Shown: piece by piece, positions 34,848 through 42,701 of the stretch
How positions within the stretch are numbered: position 1 is the first letter of the stretch
Layout: each line of letters starts with the position of its first letter
The notes under the pieces: generated by a model
What the model was told of the DNA's origin: nothing
Seen by the model: only the letters and a program-made list of their open reading frames with translations
Databases searched by the model: none
Assembly (NCBI RefSeq): GCF_015163075.1
Contig: NZ_JADDXU010000026.1
Location: 50,942 to 114,941 of the forward strand
DNA from: Streptomyces justiciae
GTDB lineage: Bacteria > Actinomycetota > Actinomycetes > Streptomycetales > Streptomycetaceae
Direction of reading: 5' to 3'
DNA length: 64,000 nucleotides
Program-made: the position numbers and the translations under genes

Positions 34848-36518
34848 GCGCTGCGCCACCGTCGCCGGGTCGGCCGGTTTCGCGCGGGTGACGTACTGCG
34901 GTACCGGCGCGGTGTCCTTGCCGGTGTCGCGGACGAGGCCGTAGCGGATCGCGCCTTGCGGGGGGCCGTAGTTGATGTCCTTGTCGGCGGCCTCCCAGGT
35001 GGACGGGAAGACGGTGAGCCCGTAGCTGGCGCCGCGTTCGTTGACGGTGAGGCTGACGCTGCCGTCGAGGTAGAAGTACTCGTTCTGCCACATCTGCTGG
35101 GTGCCGTCGGGCAGCACCGTGTATCCGGTGGCGGGGCCGCCCATGCCGGTGGCGTCGGGGCCGGTGGCGTCGTCCATGCGGCGGCCGCCGCCCGAGGCGA
35201 CGTGGAAGAGCCTGCCCTTCAGGCCGGTCCAGGTGGGCATGGCCAGGCCGCCCGACCGGTCCTGCGGGGCGATCTGCCAGCGCACCAGGACGTAGCCCTG
35301 CCCGCTGAGGTCCACCGTCTCGCCGCGGTGCTGCATGACCGCCTTCGGGCCCCAGCTGCTGGTGATCCCGGACTCGGGCCGGTGCGGCAGCGCCGCGGGC
35401 TTCGCGTTCGGGTCGGGCGCCGCGTCGACGGCGTCGACGACCGTGCCGTACAGGTCGATCTTCCGCTGCTGGGTGGGCGACGGGGACGGGGACGGGGTCG
35501 CCGTGGGCGAGGGCGCCGCCGGCGGGCGGGCCGTGCTGGCGGCCGTGGGACTGGAGACCGCGCGCGGGGGCGGGTCGTCGGGCGGCTGTACGACGACGTA
35601 GGCGCCGCCCGCCACGATCGTCGCGCCCGCCGTCACCGCGACGACCGGCTGGGTGAGCGCCGCCATCACCTTGGCGGACCAGCCCACCGAGGCGGCCCCG
35701 GCCGCCGCTGCCGCCGTCTTGCCGCCGAAGGCCAGCGAGAGGGTGAAGCCGACGGGGAGCGGGACGAGCGCGATGCCGACGAGGAGGCGTTCGGCGGGGA
35801 CGACGGTCTCGTGGGTGTCGCCGCAGTAGCCGCAGCCGCGGATGTGCCGGGCGAGCCGTTTGCGCCAGACGGAGTCGGGGCGGCCGTTCCAGCGGGCGGT
35901 GGTCTCGCGCAGGTCGGGGCAGGCGCCGTCGAGGGCGCGGACGATGCCGCGCGCGGTCTCGACGCGTTCCTTGAGCCGCTGGACGCGTACGGCGGCGTGC
36001 TGGCGGCTGATGCCGGCCGCCGCCGCCAGCTCGCGCCGGGTCAGCTCGCCCGCGACCTCCAGCCACCACAGCGACAGCAGCTGCCGGTCCTCGTCGTCGA
36101 GCCAGCGCACCGCCTCCGCGACCTCGCGCCGCTGCCCCTCCAACTGGAGCCGCAGCACGGTGAGTTCGGCGAAGTCGGCGGCGCCGCCCGCGGCGGACTC
36201 GTCCAGCGGGGCGGCGGCGGTCCGGCGCCGGGCCCGGTCCCGTATCTGGCGCATGGCGATCGCGACGAGCCAGGACCGGAAGCTGTCCGGGTCGCGCAGC
36301 GAGCCGAGGTTGTCGACGGCCCGCAGCATGGTCTCCTGCACGACGTCGTCGACGTCGGCATGGCCGTTCAGGGCACGCCCGACGATGTTGTAGACGAGCG
36401 GCAGCCAGCCCGCGACCAGCTCGTCCAGCGCCTGCCGGTCACCGGCCTGCGCCGCCGCGATGGTGTCGCGCCACTCCCGCGTGTCCACGTCGTCCTTCCG
36501 GGTCCGAGATCGGTCCAC
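34836..36518 (-). CDS. ECF-type sigma factor fused to zinc-finger, membrane anchor and extracytoplasmic domain
   Basis: 560 residues. Region 2 is near residues 20-95 (DVDDVVQETMLRAVDN, FRSWLVAIAMRQIRDRARRR) and region 4 near 130-195 (LTRRELAAAAGISRQHAAVR). A short Zn-binding-like segment follows (HIRGCGYCGDTH, about 225-236), as in anti-sigma ASD domains. A second weak hydrophobic stretch precedes a clear helix at about 290-308, then a Pro/Thr/Ser linker and a folded C-terminal domain of about 220 residues outside the membrane. Activation would need proteolysis or a conformational signal. No ligand is recognised. Confidence 0.78.
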   Translation of the reverse strand: MDRSRTRKDDVDTREWRDTIAAAQAGDRQALDELVAGWLPLVYNIVGRALNGHADVDDVVQETMLRAVDNLGSLRDPDSFRSWLVAIAMRQIRDRARRRTAAAPLDESAAGGAADFAELTVLRLQLEGQRREVAEAVRWLDDEDRQLLSLWWLEVAGELTRRELAAAAGISRQHAAVRVQRLKERVETARGIVRALDGACPDLRETTARWNGRPDSVWRKRLARHIRGCGYCGDTHETVVPAERLLVGIALVPLPVGFTLSLAFGGKTAAAAAGAASVGWSAKVMAALTQPVVAVTAGATIVAGGAYVVVQPPDDPPPRAVSSPTAASTARPPAAPSPTATPSPSPSPTQQRKIDLYGTVVDAVDAAPDPNAKPAALPHRPESGITSSWGPKAVMQHRGETVDLSGQGYVLVRWQIAPQDRSGGLAMPTWTGLKGRLFHVASGGGRRMDDATGPDATGMGGPATGYTVLPDGTQQMWQNEYFYLDGSVSLTVNERGASYGLTVFPSTWEAADKDINYGPPQGAIRYGLVRDTGKDTAPVPQYVTRAKPADPATVAQRSRV

Positions 36519-36676
36519 CCTCTCATTCGTCCTGGGTGGAGCACTCCCGGGTGGAGACGGAACTCAGGATTCCCCGATAACACTTTTTCGCCCCCCCTAG
36601 GGGAACACCCTCTCAACTCCCCTATTCACAGGCGCTGTTGCTCAAAAAGCCGTCGGAGCCTGACACCCTCACCACC

Positions 36677-37807
36677 ATGCCTCTCCCCCGCAGAACCCTC
36701 CTGACCGCCGCCCTCGCCGTGAGCGCCGGTGCTCTGACGAGCCCGGCCTACGCCTCCACTTCCGCCTCCGCGCAAAGGCCACGAAACGCCCCCGACGCCG
36801 AGGCATTGCGCGCCGCCATCGCCGGGCTGCCGAACGCCGACGCGACCGCCGCCCTCGTCCGGATCGGCGGCCGGGACGGCAGGTGGCGGGGCAGCTCCGG
36901 GGTGCACGACCTGGAGAGCGGGCGGGCGGCCGACCCGATGGGCCGGTTCCGGGCCGGGTCCACGACGAAGGTCGTCACCGCGGCCACCGTCCTGCACCTG
37001 GCCGCCGAGCACCGCGTCGACCTCGACACACCCGTCCAGCGCTACCTCCCGGGCCTGTTCACCGCCGCCTTCGACCCGATCTCGGTACGCCAGTTGCTGA
37101 ACCACACGAGCGGCATCAAGCCGGGCGACAGCTTCGACGACCCGTACGCCCACCGCTTCGACACGCTGCCCCCGCGGCAGGTCGTGGCGTCGGCGATCGC
37201 GAAGGGCCCGGCCTTCACACCGGGGACGCAGCAGCAGTACCTCAACATCAGTTACACGGTCCTCGGCCTGCTGATCGAGAAGGTGACGGGACACTCGTAC
37301 GCCACCGAGGCCACCCGGCGCGTGCTGCTCCCGGCCGGCATGCGGGACACGTACTTCCCCGGCACCGACCCCCGCATCCGCGGCCCGCACAACCGCGGCT
37401 ACCAGCGGATGACGGCGGCGGACGGGACGACGAGCCTCGTCGACGTCACCGAGTGGAACCAGGCGGACCGTTTCGCGGCCGGCGACATGATCTCGACGAC
37501 CGCGGATCTGGAGCGGTTGCTCCACGCGCTGTTCCGGGGCCGGATCGTGCCGGGACCGCAGTTGGAGGAGATGTTCACGGTCCCGGCGGACATCGAGGGG
37601 GCGACCTTCAGCGCCGGGTTGCAGCGCATGGCGGTGGGCGACCGGGTCTACTGGTTCAAGACGGGGGCGCGCTACGGCTACAGCACCGCGGTCGCCGCGA
37701 CCCGCGATCTGCGTCGTACCGTCGTCTACTCGGTGGGCGACACGGACGCCAAGGACGAGTCGTCGAACCCGGTCATCGACCGGATCGTCACGGCCGCGCT
37801 CAAGTAG
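36677..37807 (+). CDS. Secreted serine hydrolase (beta-lactamase/D-Ala-D-Ala carboxypeptidase fold)
   Basis: 376 residues from ATG 36,677. The N-terminus has a twin-arginine-like PRRTLLTAALAVSAG and an ASTSASA cleavage region. The SxxK motif is in RAGSTTKVVT, the second motif is YLN in QQQYLNISYT, and the third is KTG in WFKTGARYGYST. Together these define class C-type serine hydrolases (D-alanyl-D-alanine carboxypeptidase, esterase or beta-lactamase). Divergent from the membrane-bound sigma factor, so envelope stress control is conceivable. The stop overlaps the convergent membrane gene by eight bases. Confidence 0.85.
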   Translation: MPLPRRTLLTAALAVSAGALTSPAYASTSASAQRPRNAPDAEALRAAIAGLPNADATAALVRIGGRDGRWRGSSGVHDLESGRAADPMGRFRAGSTTKVVTAATVLHLAAEHRVDLDTPVQRYLPGLFTAAFDPISVRQLLNHTSGIKPGDSFDDPYAHRFDTLPPRQVVASAIAKGPAFTPGTQQQYLNISYTVLGLLIEKVTGHSYATEATRRVLLPAGMRDTYFPGTDPRIRGPHNRGYQRMTAADGTTSLVDVTEWNQADRFAAGDMISTTADLERLLHALFRGRIVPGPQLEEMFTVPADIEGATFSAGLQRMAVGDRVYWFKTGARYGYSTAVAATRDLRRTVVYSVGDTDAKDESSNPVIDRIVTAALK

Positions 37808-38318
37808 CGAGCGCGGCGGGCACGGGAGCCACGGCGGTCATCGCCTCCAGCCGCTTGATCTTCTTCCGTACGACGTACAGCGGTACGACCCCGAAGACCC
37901 CGAACGCCATGTCGATCACGCTCCACCAGAACGGGATGCCGCGGATCGGCCCGCAGACCAGCGCGAGCGGGACGATCCCGGCGCAGGCGATCATCCCGAA
38001 CTCGACGACCCAGATGTTGCGGACCGGGTCGCGGTAGGGCCCGTAGAAGGCGACCGCGATGACGAGGTGCGCGAAGGCCAGCCAGTCGGTGCCGTAGAGG
38101 AGGAACGGGTAGTCGGCGTCGGCGGTGTCGAGGCCCTGCCGGACCCGGGTGATCCAGTCCGTCAGGGCGTCGGGCGCGGGCAGGTGCGTCAGCAACTCCT
38201 CGGTCCAGCGCAGTTCGTGGACGAGCGGGAAGGCCGTGGCGCCGCTGAGCACCAGGCAGATGACGAAGAGGACCAACCAGGCACGGATGCCCTTGAGCAG
38301 GGCGGCTCTGTCGCTCAT
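37800..38318 (-). CDS. Four-helix membrane protein of unknown function
   Basis: 172 residues with about four predicted helices (AWLVLFVICLVLSGATAF; WLAFAHLVIAVAFYG; FGMIACAGIVPLALVCG; VIDMAFGVFGVVPLYVV) and a basic C-terminus (RKKIKR). The conserved stretch YGPYRDPVRNIWVVEF recurs in uncharacterised bacterial membrane proteins. A 14-base palindrome lies 22 bases upstream of the ATG at 38,318 and no obvious ribosome site is present. I do not recognise a function. Confidence 0.7.
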   Translation of the reverse strand: MSDRAALLKGIRAWLVLFVICLVLSGATAFPLVHELRWTEELLTHLPAPDALTDWITRVRQGLDTADADYPFLLYGTDWLAFAHLVIAVAFYGPYRDPVRNIWVVEFGMIACAGIVPLALVCGPIRGIPFWWSVIDMAFGVFGVVPLYVVRKKIKRLEAMTAVAPVPAALAT

Positions 38319-38339
38319 GGGAGGAGCGTACGCCTGAAG

Positions 38340-38353
38340 TTGAACATGTTCAA
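38340..38353. promoter_or_regulatory. Perfect 14-base palindrome, likely operator
   Basis: TTGAACATGTTCAA stands in the 43-base gap between two minus-strand genes, 22 bases before the membrane protein ATG. It resembles TetR- or MarR-type operators. It is not the actinobacterial SOS box, which has four bases between GAAC and GTTC rather than two. Confidence 0.6.
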
Positions 38354-38361
38354 AAAGGGTT

Positions 38362-38829
38362 TCAGGGGCCCGTCCCGGGCGCGGACGGCGCGACGGTCGG
38401 CACGGTCCGCGAAGGCACCGCGCTGGGCGAGGGCTCGGGGGTCTCGGTCGGTTCCGACGGCACCGCGGAGTCGCTCGGGGGGCTGCCGGCGGGCGTGGAG
38501 GCGGGGCTGCTCGCGGGTGGCGGGGCGAGCGGGACGGTGGGAGACGCCGGGGTGTCAGGAGTCGCCAGGCGCAACGGCAGTACGACGAGAGCGGCGACGG
38601 CGCACACCAGTCCCGCCCCGGCGGCGGCCCGCAGCAGCTTGCGCCGGGCGGCGCCGCGTCGGATGGCCTCGTAGCTCCCGGGCGGCGGGCCGAGATACTC
38701 GGCCGGGGGACGCAGGATGACGGCGAGCGGGTCGTCGAAGGCGGAATCAGGGGCGGGGTCGGTCTGGAAGCCGAAGCCACGTTCGGAGCCGAAGTCGAAG
38801 TCCGGGCCGTCGTCAGCTGGTGTGATCAA
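38362..38829 (-). CDS. Single-pass membrane protein coupled to the ECF sigma factor
   Basis: 155 residues: an acidic cytoplasmic N-terminus (about 1-60, DDPLAVILRPPAEYLGPP), one helix (LLRAAAGAGLVCAVAALVVL), and a Pro/Ser/Thr-rich extracytoplasmic tail of about 70 residues. Its ATG lies inside the upstream sigma-factor gene (17-base overlap). The topology and coupling suggest an anti-sigma or sensor partner, although no canonical zinc motif is present. Confidence 0.68.
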   Translation of the reverse strand: MITPADDGPDFDFGSERGFGFQTDPAPDSAFDDPLAVILRPPAEYLGPPPGSYEAIRRGAARRKLLRAAAGAGLVCAVAALVVLPLRLATPDTPASPTVPLAPPPASSPASTPAGSPPSDSAVPSEPTETPEPSPSAVPSRTVPTVAPSAPGTGP

Positions 38830-39304
38830 GACTCCTCCTCAGGTGGGCGCGGAGCAGTTCGCGGGCCGCGTGGAGGTCGGCCTTGACGGTTCCTTCCTTG
38901 CGTCCGGTCAGCATCGCCACCTCCCGGACGGGCATGTCGGCGTAGTAGTGCAGGAGGATCGGGACGCGCAGGCGTTCCGGCAGCGACTGGACGAGCAACC
39001 GTACCGAGGGGTCCGCCGGTTCGGACGAGGGCCCGAGCTCCGCCTCCGTGGCGACCCGGCGCACGGCCCGGCGCTCGCGCTCCAGCTTGCGCCAGTGGTC
39101 GCGGACGAGGTTGGCCGTGGTGACGTAGAGAAAGCCCTGCGGTTCGTCCACCGCGGTCCAGCGCGCCCACAGTCTGGTGAACGCCTCCGAGGCGATCTCG
39201 TGGGCCGTCTCGTCGTCGTCGACCAGCCGCCGGCACCAGCCGGCGAGGCGCGGGTAGAGCGCGGCGAACAGCTCGGACGCCGCCTTCTCTCGGGACCGTT
39301 TCAA
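38813..39304 (-). CDS. ECF RNA polymerase sigma factor (SigE-like small type)
   Basis: 163 residues with region 2 (IASEAFTRLWARWTAVDEPQ, FLYVTTANLVRDHWRK) and region 4 (LPERLRVPILLHYYADMPV, VAMLTGRKEGTVKADLHAAR). It starts at TTG 39,304, which has GGAG a few bases upstream. It lies in the same direction as, and 85 bases from, the sortase gene, and is followed by a coupled membrane protein. It may control envelope genes such as the sortase pair. Confidence 0.83.
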   Translation of the reverse strand: MKRSREKAASELFAALYPRLAGWCRRLVDDDETAHEIASEAFTRLWARWTAVDEPQGFLYVTTANLVRDHWRKLERERRAVRRVATEAELGPSSEPADPSVRLLVQSLPERLRVPILLHYYADMPVREVAMLTGRKEGTVKADLHAARELLRAHLRRSLDHTS

Positions 39305-39389
39305 CGTTCTCCAGTGGGTGGGGGGTTCGTGGGTGAAGACCCCGAACCGTCGGCACGCGTTCCGACGGGGCGGGATCCGGCGGCTCCGG

Positions 39390-39986
39390 TCAGCGACCGG
39401 TGGCGCTCACCGCGGCGAAGACGATCACGTTGTCGGGGTATCCGTCGCCGGTCCGCGGGCCGCCACAGGTGATGAGGCGCAACTCGGGCCGGTCGACGTC
39501 GCCGTACACCTCGTCGGTCGGGAAGTCGGCCTTGGCAACGGTCCGTACGGCGGTGACGGCGAACCCGGCCGAGGTGCCGTCCTTCAGCGTCGCCGTGATC
39601 CGGTCGCCGCGGCGCAGTGCCGCGAGGTGCCGGAAGACGCCGTCGCCGTAGGAGCCGACCGTGACATGGCCGAGGATCACCGAGGGTCCGGTCCGCCCCG
39701 GCACCGGCGAGTGCTCGTACCACCCGGCCCGGTCGTGCGCCGTGATCGGCGGCACCTGGACGGTGCCGTCCGCCGCGAGCCCCAGCCGGAGGACCGGGGT
39801 GTCGACCCCGATGGCCGGTATCCGCAGCCGGACCGGCACCGAACTCCCGTTCCGCGCGGTCGACTTGGCGGCGGGTGTCTCGGTGGCCGAGGTGCGGACT
39901 CCCGTCCCGGCTCCCGGACCGCCGCAGCCCACGAGCAGCGCTGCCGGGGCCGCGAGCGCGAAGGCGCGCCGCGAGAGCGGACTCAC
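39390..39986 (-). CDS. Class F sortase
   Basis: 198 residues. The N-terminus SRRAFALAAPAALLVGC combines a twin-arginine pattern and a lipobox. The catalytic fold begins around residue 50 (PVRLRIPAIGVDTPV), with active His107 in VILGHVTV and Cys174 in LRLITCGGPR, the class F pattern. It would join or trim surface proteins at a sorting signal. Its ATG overlaps the stop of the upstream surface-protein gene by four bases, a strong hint that the two work together. Confidence 0.85.
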   Translation of the reverse strand: MSPLSRRAFALAAPAALLVGCGGPGAGTGVRTSATETPAAKSTARNGSSVPVRLRIPAIGVDTPVLRLGLAADGTVQVPPITAHDRAGWYEHSPVPGRTGPSVILGHVTVGSYGDGVFRHLAALRRGDRITATLKDGTSAGFAVTAVRTVAKADFPTDEVYGDVDRPELRLITCGGPRTGDGYPDNVIVFAAVSATGR

Positions 39987-40348
39987 GCCCCGCTCGCCCG
40001 CCGACGCCGTACGACGAAGGCGGCACCGCCCCCGAGGACGACCGCCGCGGCGGCACCCCCGCCGACGAGCCCGCCCTTGCCGTCCGAGGACGGGGCCGTC
40101 ACGCCGGTGTCCGGCGCCCCGCTGGGCACGACGGAGACCTGGGCGCCGGGCGCCTCACTCGGAACGGTGGTCGGTTCGGCACTGGGCACGGCGGTCGGCT
40201 CGGCACTGGGCGCGACAGTCGGCTCCGCGCTGGGCTCGCCCGGCGCGCTGGGGACGGGACTCGGCGTCGCGTCGGCGAAGGCGGGCGCCGCACCGGTGAG
40301 CACGGCCGCGCAGGCAAGTGCCGCGACGCCCAGGACAGTTGTACGCAT
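39983..40348 (-). CDS. Secreted Pro-rich surface protein, probable sortase substrate
   Basis: 121 residues: Sec signal (LGVAALACAAVLTGAAPAFA), a central repeat of PSAEPT units, then APDTG about 40 residues before the end, a hydrophobic segment (GGAAAAVVLGGGAAFVV) and the tail RRRRASGA. Motif, helix and basic tail together make a classic cell-wall sorting signal; APDTG would be a variant of LPxTG. ATG at 40,348 lies just downstream of a GC-rich hairpin. The Tn7-like end at 40,458 is inserted about 110 bases upstream, in or next to this gene's promoter. Confidence 0.72.
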   Translation of the reverse strand: MRTTVLGVAALACAAVLTGAAPAFADATPSPVPSAPGEPSAEPTVAPSAEPTAVPSAEPTTVPSEAPGAQVSVVPSGAPDTGVTAPSSDGKGGLVGGGAAAAVVLGGGAAFVVRRRRASGA

Positions 40349-40457
40349 GGATGACTCCCCTTGCTTCGGTCCGTCCGCCCGTCGGTCGGGCGGGGTGACG
40401 GATCGAGCGGAGAGACGAGACAGCGGCGGGGCGCGTTGTAAAGAGATGGCAAAGTCG

Positions 40458-40572
40458 TGTGACCAGGACCGATAGTTGGCACCAGAAGGCGTTCGTGACC
40501 TGCGCTGATGCCAACTAGCTTCTGGTACTGGAAGTACGGAATCAGAGAGATATTTGGCACTTTGGTACACCG
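40458..40572. repeat. Tn7-like left end A with three TnsB-site-like repeats
   Basis: Starts TGTGACCAGGACCG then ATAGTTGGCACC, closely following the pattern of Tn7 ends (TGTGGGCGGACAAA then ATAGTTGGGAAC, from memory). TAGTTGGCA at 40,473-40,481 is repeated inverted as TGCCAACTA at 40,509-40,517. A third related site spans 40,551-40,572 (TTTGGCACTTTGGTACACC within it), matching 18 of 22 bases of the site in end B. The five bases before the TGTG are AGTCG. Confidence 0.7.
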
Positions 40573-40600
40573 CAGGTCAGAGGATGTTTCGCCGGGAACT

Positions 40601-41272
40601 TCAGGTCTCGGTGCAACGTCCCTTCTGATGATCCGCACGGTGATGCATCCACAACACCACATCGCAGACTCGAAGCGCGCTGACGGTCGCAGGGAGGCCA
40701 GCGGCCTGTCGTAGAGCCATCAGCTCGCGGTGCAACGCCTGGTTGTCGGCACGCAGTGCGCCATGCAACTCAAGCCAGAATGACTTCGGCCGCTCGAGGA
40801 CACAGCGAACGACCTGATCGTAGACGGGCAACAACCGCGGTCTCTTCCGGGCGAGGAGCTTGCCGGCCGTCACTCACCCGACACCGGGTTGGCCACAGAG
40901 AACACGCCAGGCAGTGTGGGCCGGTGCCCCATCGCCCAGGTCGGTGACCTCAGCTTCGACCATGTCGACGTCATGGGGAACTCTGCCCAGTAGTTCGGAC
41001 ATTCGGAGACCAAGGTCGCCTTCCAAGAGGTCCAAGGCGACCTGCGCAGGGATCCTGACCGACAGGGTCTGAACAGCAATAAGATCATCGGCGGTCACTA
41101 CATTCGCTACCGGTTGACGATCCCCTCTGCCGGCCAAATGCTCGAAACGACCGCCCGTGAATGACACCGTTTCCAGGTCCAAGCTGATGCCGAAGTAGCG
41201 CCGAAGATTGGGCACGGCCTGATCAGAGGCGATGAGGCTGCTCAGTCGGTGCGCAAGTGGCGGTTGGCTCAA
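40601..41272 (-). pseudogene. DUF6308 family gene interrupted by one in-frame TGA
   Basis: Reading from TTG 41,272, one frame gives a DUF6308-type protein (NLRRYFGISLDLETVSFTGG; ADDLIAVQTLSVRIPAQVAL; AWRVLCGQPGVG). It stops at TGA 40,874-40,876, then resumes in the same frame at once (VTAGKLLARKRPRLLPVYDQ; VSALRVCDVVLWMHHRA) to 40,601. The stop stands where the family, as I recall it, has Trp (GVG-W-VTAGK), a TGG to TGA change. Total length 223 codons matches the intact family. The start overlaps the TerD-vWA stop (TTGA), so the two were coupled. The GTG right after the stop could restart translation. Function unknown. Confidence 0.75.
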
Positions 41273-42495
41273 CGCCGCAACCAGAGCGCGAAGGCGTCGA
41301 TGAGGCCGGCGTAGAACCGCTCGTCGGGCACCGATCCCGGGTTCTTGCTCGCATCGTAGAAGGCCACGTTGGAGAAGGTGGCGGAGGCGGATGCGTTGAG
41401 GTTCTTGTAGAACGCGAGCTTGCCGCGTCCGAACCCGACGAACAGCCAGAACACCCCGAGCGATGCGGTGTTCTGCAGCAAGGAGCGGACCTCGGCCTTG
41501 TCCCATGGCTCATCTCCGACCTGCGTCACGATGAAGGCCGGGTCAGCCGCTCCTGACTCCTGGTAGTGCCCCACTGCGCGACGCATGGCGTCGGCGACAT
41601 TGCCCCAGCCCCAGTCCACCTGGGTGTGCAACTGCCCGATACGCCCGCGGTAGTTGTCGAGACGGATCTCCTCCAGAAAAGGTTCTCTTCCGCTGGAGAA
41701 AACCACGGGCACGGTGCCGTCATCGTCAAGGTTGGCCGACAGCGCGAGGACACGCTCTGCGAAGGCCTGCACGGCAAACGACTCGTACAGCTCTTCCATG
41801 TGCCAGTCGTGGTCCAGGATCAGGTACACGGCCGCGCGCCGGTTCGAGATGCCCCGGTCCACGAGGGCGTTGCCGGCCTGACGAGCTGGGGGCAGCAGCG
41901 CCGGGGCCAGTCGTTCGACCTTCGACAAGTCAACCGCAGACCCCGCTGAACTCGAATTCGGATGCCCTTGGGCGGGAAGAGACACGGGTGTGGGAATGGG
42001 CTCGGGGTCGACATCCACTCCGTAGTCGGTGGCCAGACCAGCTAGGCCTGAGGCATACCCCTGTCCTACAGCGCGGATCTTCCATCCTTTGTTCCGCCGG
42101 TAAAGCTCCGCCAGGACCACAACCGTCTCGCCGGATGTGAAGTCCGGCGCGATGAACGACATGGCGGACGCCGCTGACTGGGTAATCGTCAGAAGCGGAG
42201 CGCGGGTGAAGACCGCGCCGGGCTGAAGCGGATCAGCACTCACCACAACGACCACCCGGTCCACATCAGCTGGCACACGGACGAGATCCACCGTGACCGC
42301 CGAGCCAGCCATTGACACACCGTCTTGGGACGGGTGGTTGTAGAAGACCAAGTCCTCGTCGCTGCGAACCTTGCCGTCCGCCCCTAGCAACAGCGCCGAG
42401 ACATCCGCGGTCAACCCCTGAACCGACACCGTCAGTACCACCGGTGCCGCCAGCAGCGCCTGGTTCTCCCCTTTGCGCAACGACGTCGACCGCAT
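41269..42495 (-). CDS. TerD domain plus degenerate vWA domain (TerF-like)
   Basis: 408 residues from ATG 42,495, with AAGG next to the start. Residues about 1-165 are a TerD calcium-binding domain (GADGKVRSDEDLVFYN; WKIRAVGQGYASGLAGLATD). Residues about 210-408 are a vWA domain of the TerF type (AAVYLILDHDWHMEELYESF; LSANLDDDGTVPVVF; WLFVGFG). The metal-site motif DxSxS is replaced by DHDWH and the later Thr is also missing, so the vWA site is unlikely to bind metal in the usual way. Ter proteins are associated with tellurite, phage and chemical stress. Divergent from the DUF4236-TerD gene and coupled to the DUF6308 pseudogene. Confidence 0.82.
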   Translation of the reverse strand: MRSTSLRKGENQALLAAPVVLTVSVQGLTADVSALLLGADGKVRSDEDLVFYNHPSQDGVSMAGSAVTVDLVRVPADVDRVVVVVSADPLQPGAVFTRAPLLTITQSAASAMSFIAPDFTSGETVVVLAELYRRNKGWKIRAVGQGYASGLAGLATDYGVDVDPEPIPTPVSLPAQGHPNSSSAGSAVDLSKVERLAPALLPPARQAGNALVDRGISNRRAAVYLILDHDWHMEELYESFAVQAFAERVLALSANLDDDGTVPVVFSSGREPFLEEIRLDNYRGRIGQLHTQVDWGWGNVADAMRRAVGHYQESGAADPAFIVTQVGDEPWDKAEVRSLLQNTASLGVFWLFVGFGRGKLAFYKNLNASASATFSNVAFYDASKNPGSVPDERFYAGLIDAFALWLRR

Positions 42496-42701
42496 CCTTC
42501 GCCCCCCCTTGATCGCTGAGAGGGAAACGGTAGTCCGCTGGTGCTCGACCGTCTCGGCTTTGGGTGGAATGCGCCCCTGAGATGACTTCAGTCCCCGCTC
42601 CTCGCTCCAGATGACCAACCTCCCAGGGGTGAATGAGCCTGGCACGTACTCCCGAAGTTTCTGTTGGTGCCACACTGTGCCCCCGGGGAAAGAGGTGGGC
42701 C

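Noticed and set aside
36559..36580. SigE-type promoter (GGAACT) before the serine hydrolase
   Set aside because: Nothing resembling the -10 element is found at 15-17 bases spacing.
38340..38353. SOS (LexA) box
   Set aside because: GAAC and GTTC are two bases apart, not four as in the actinobacterial consensus.
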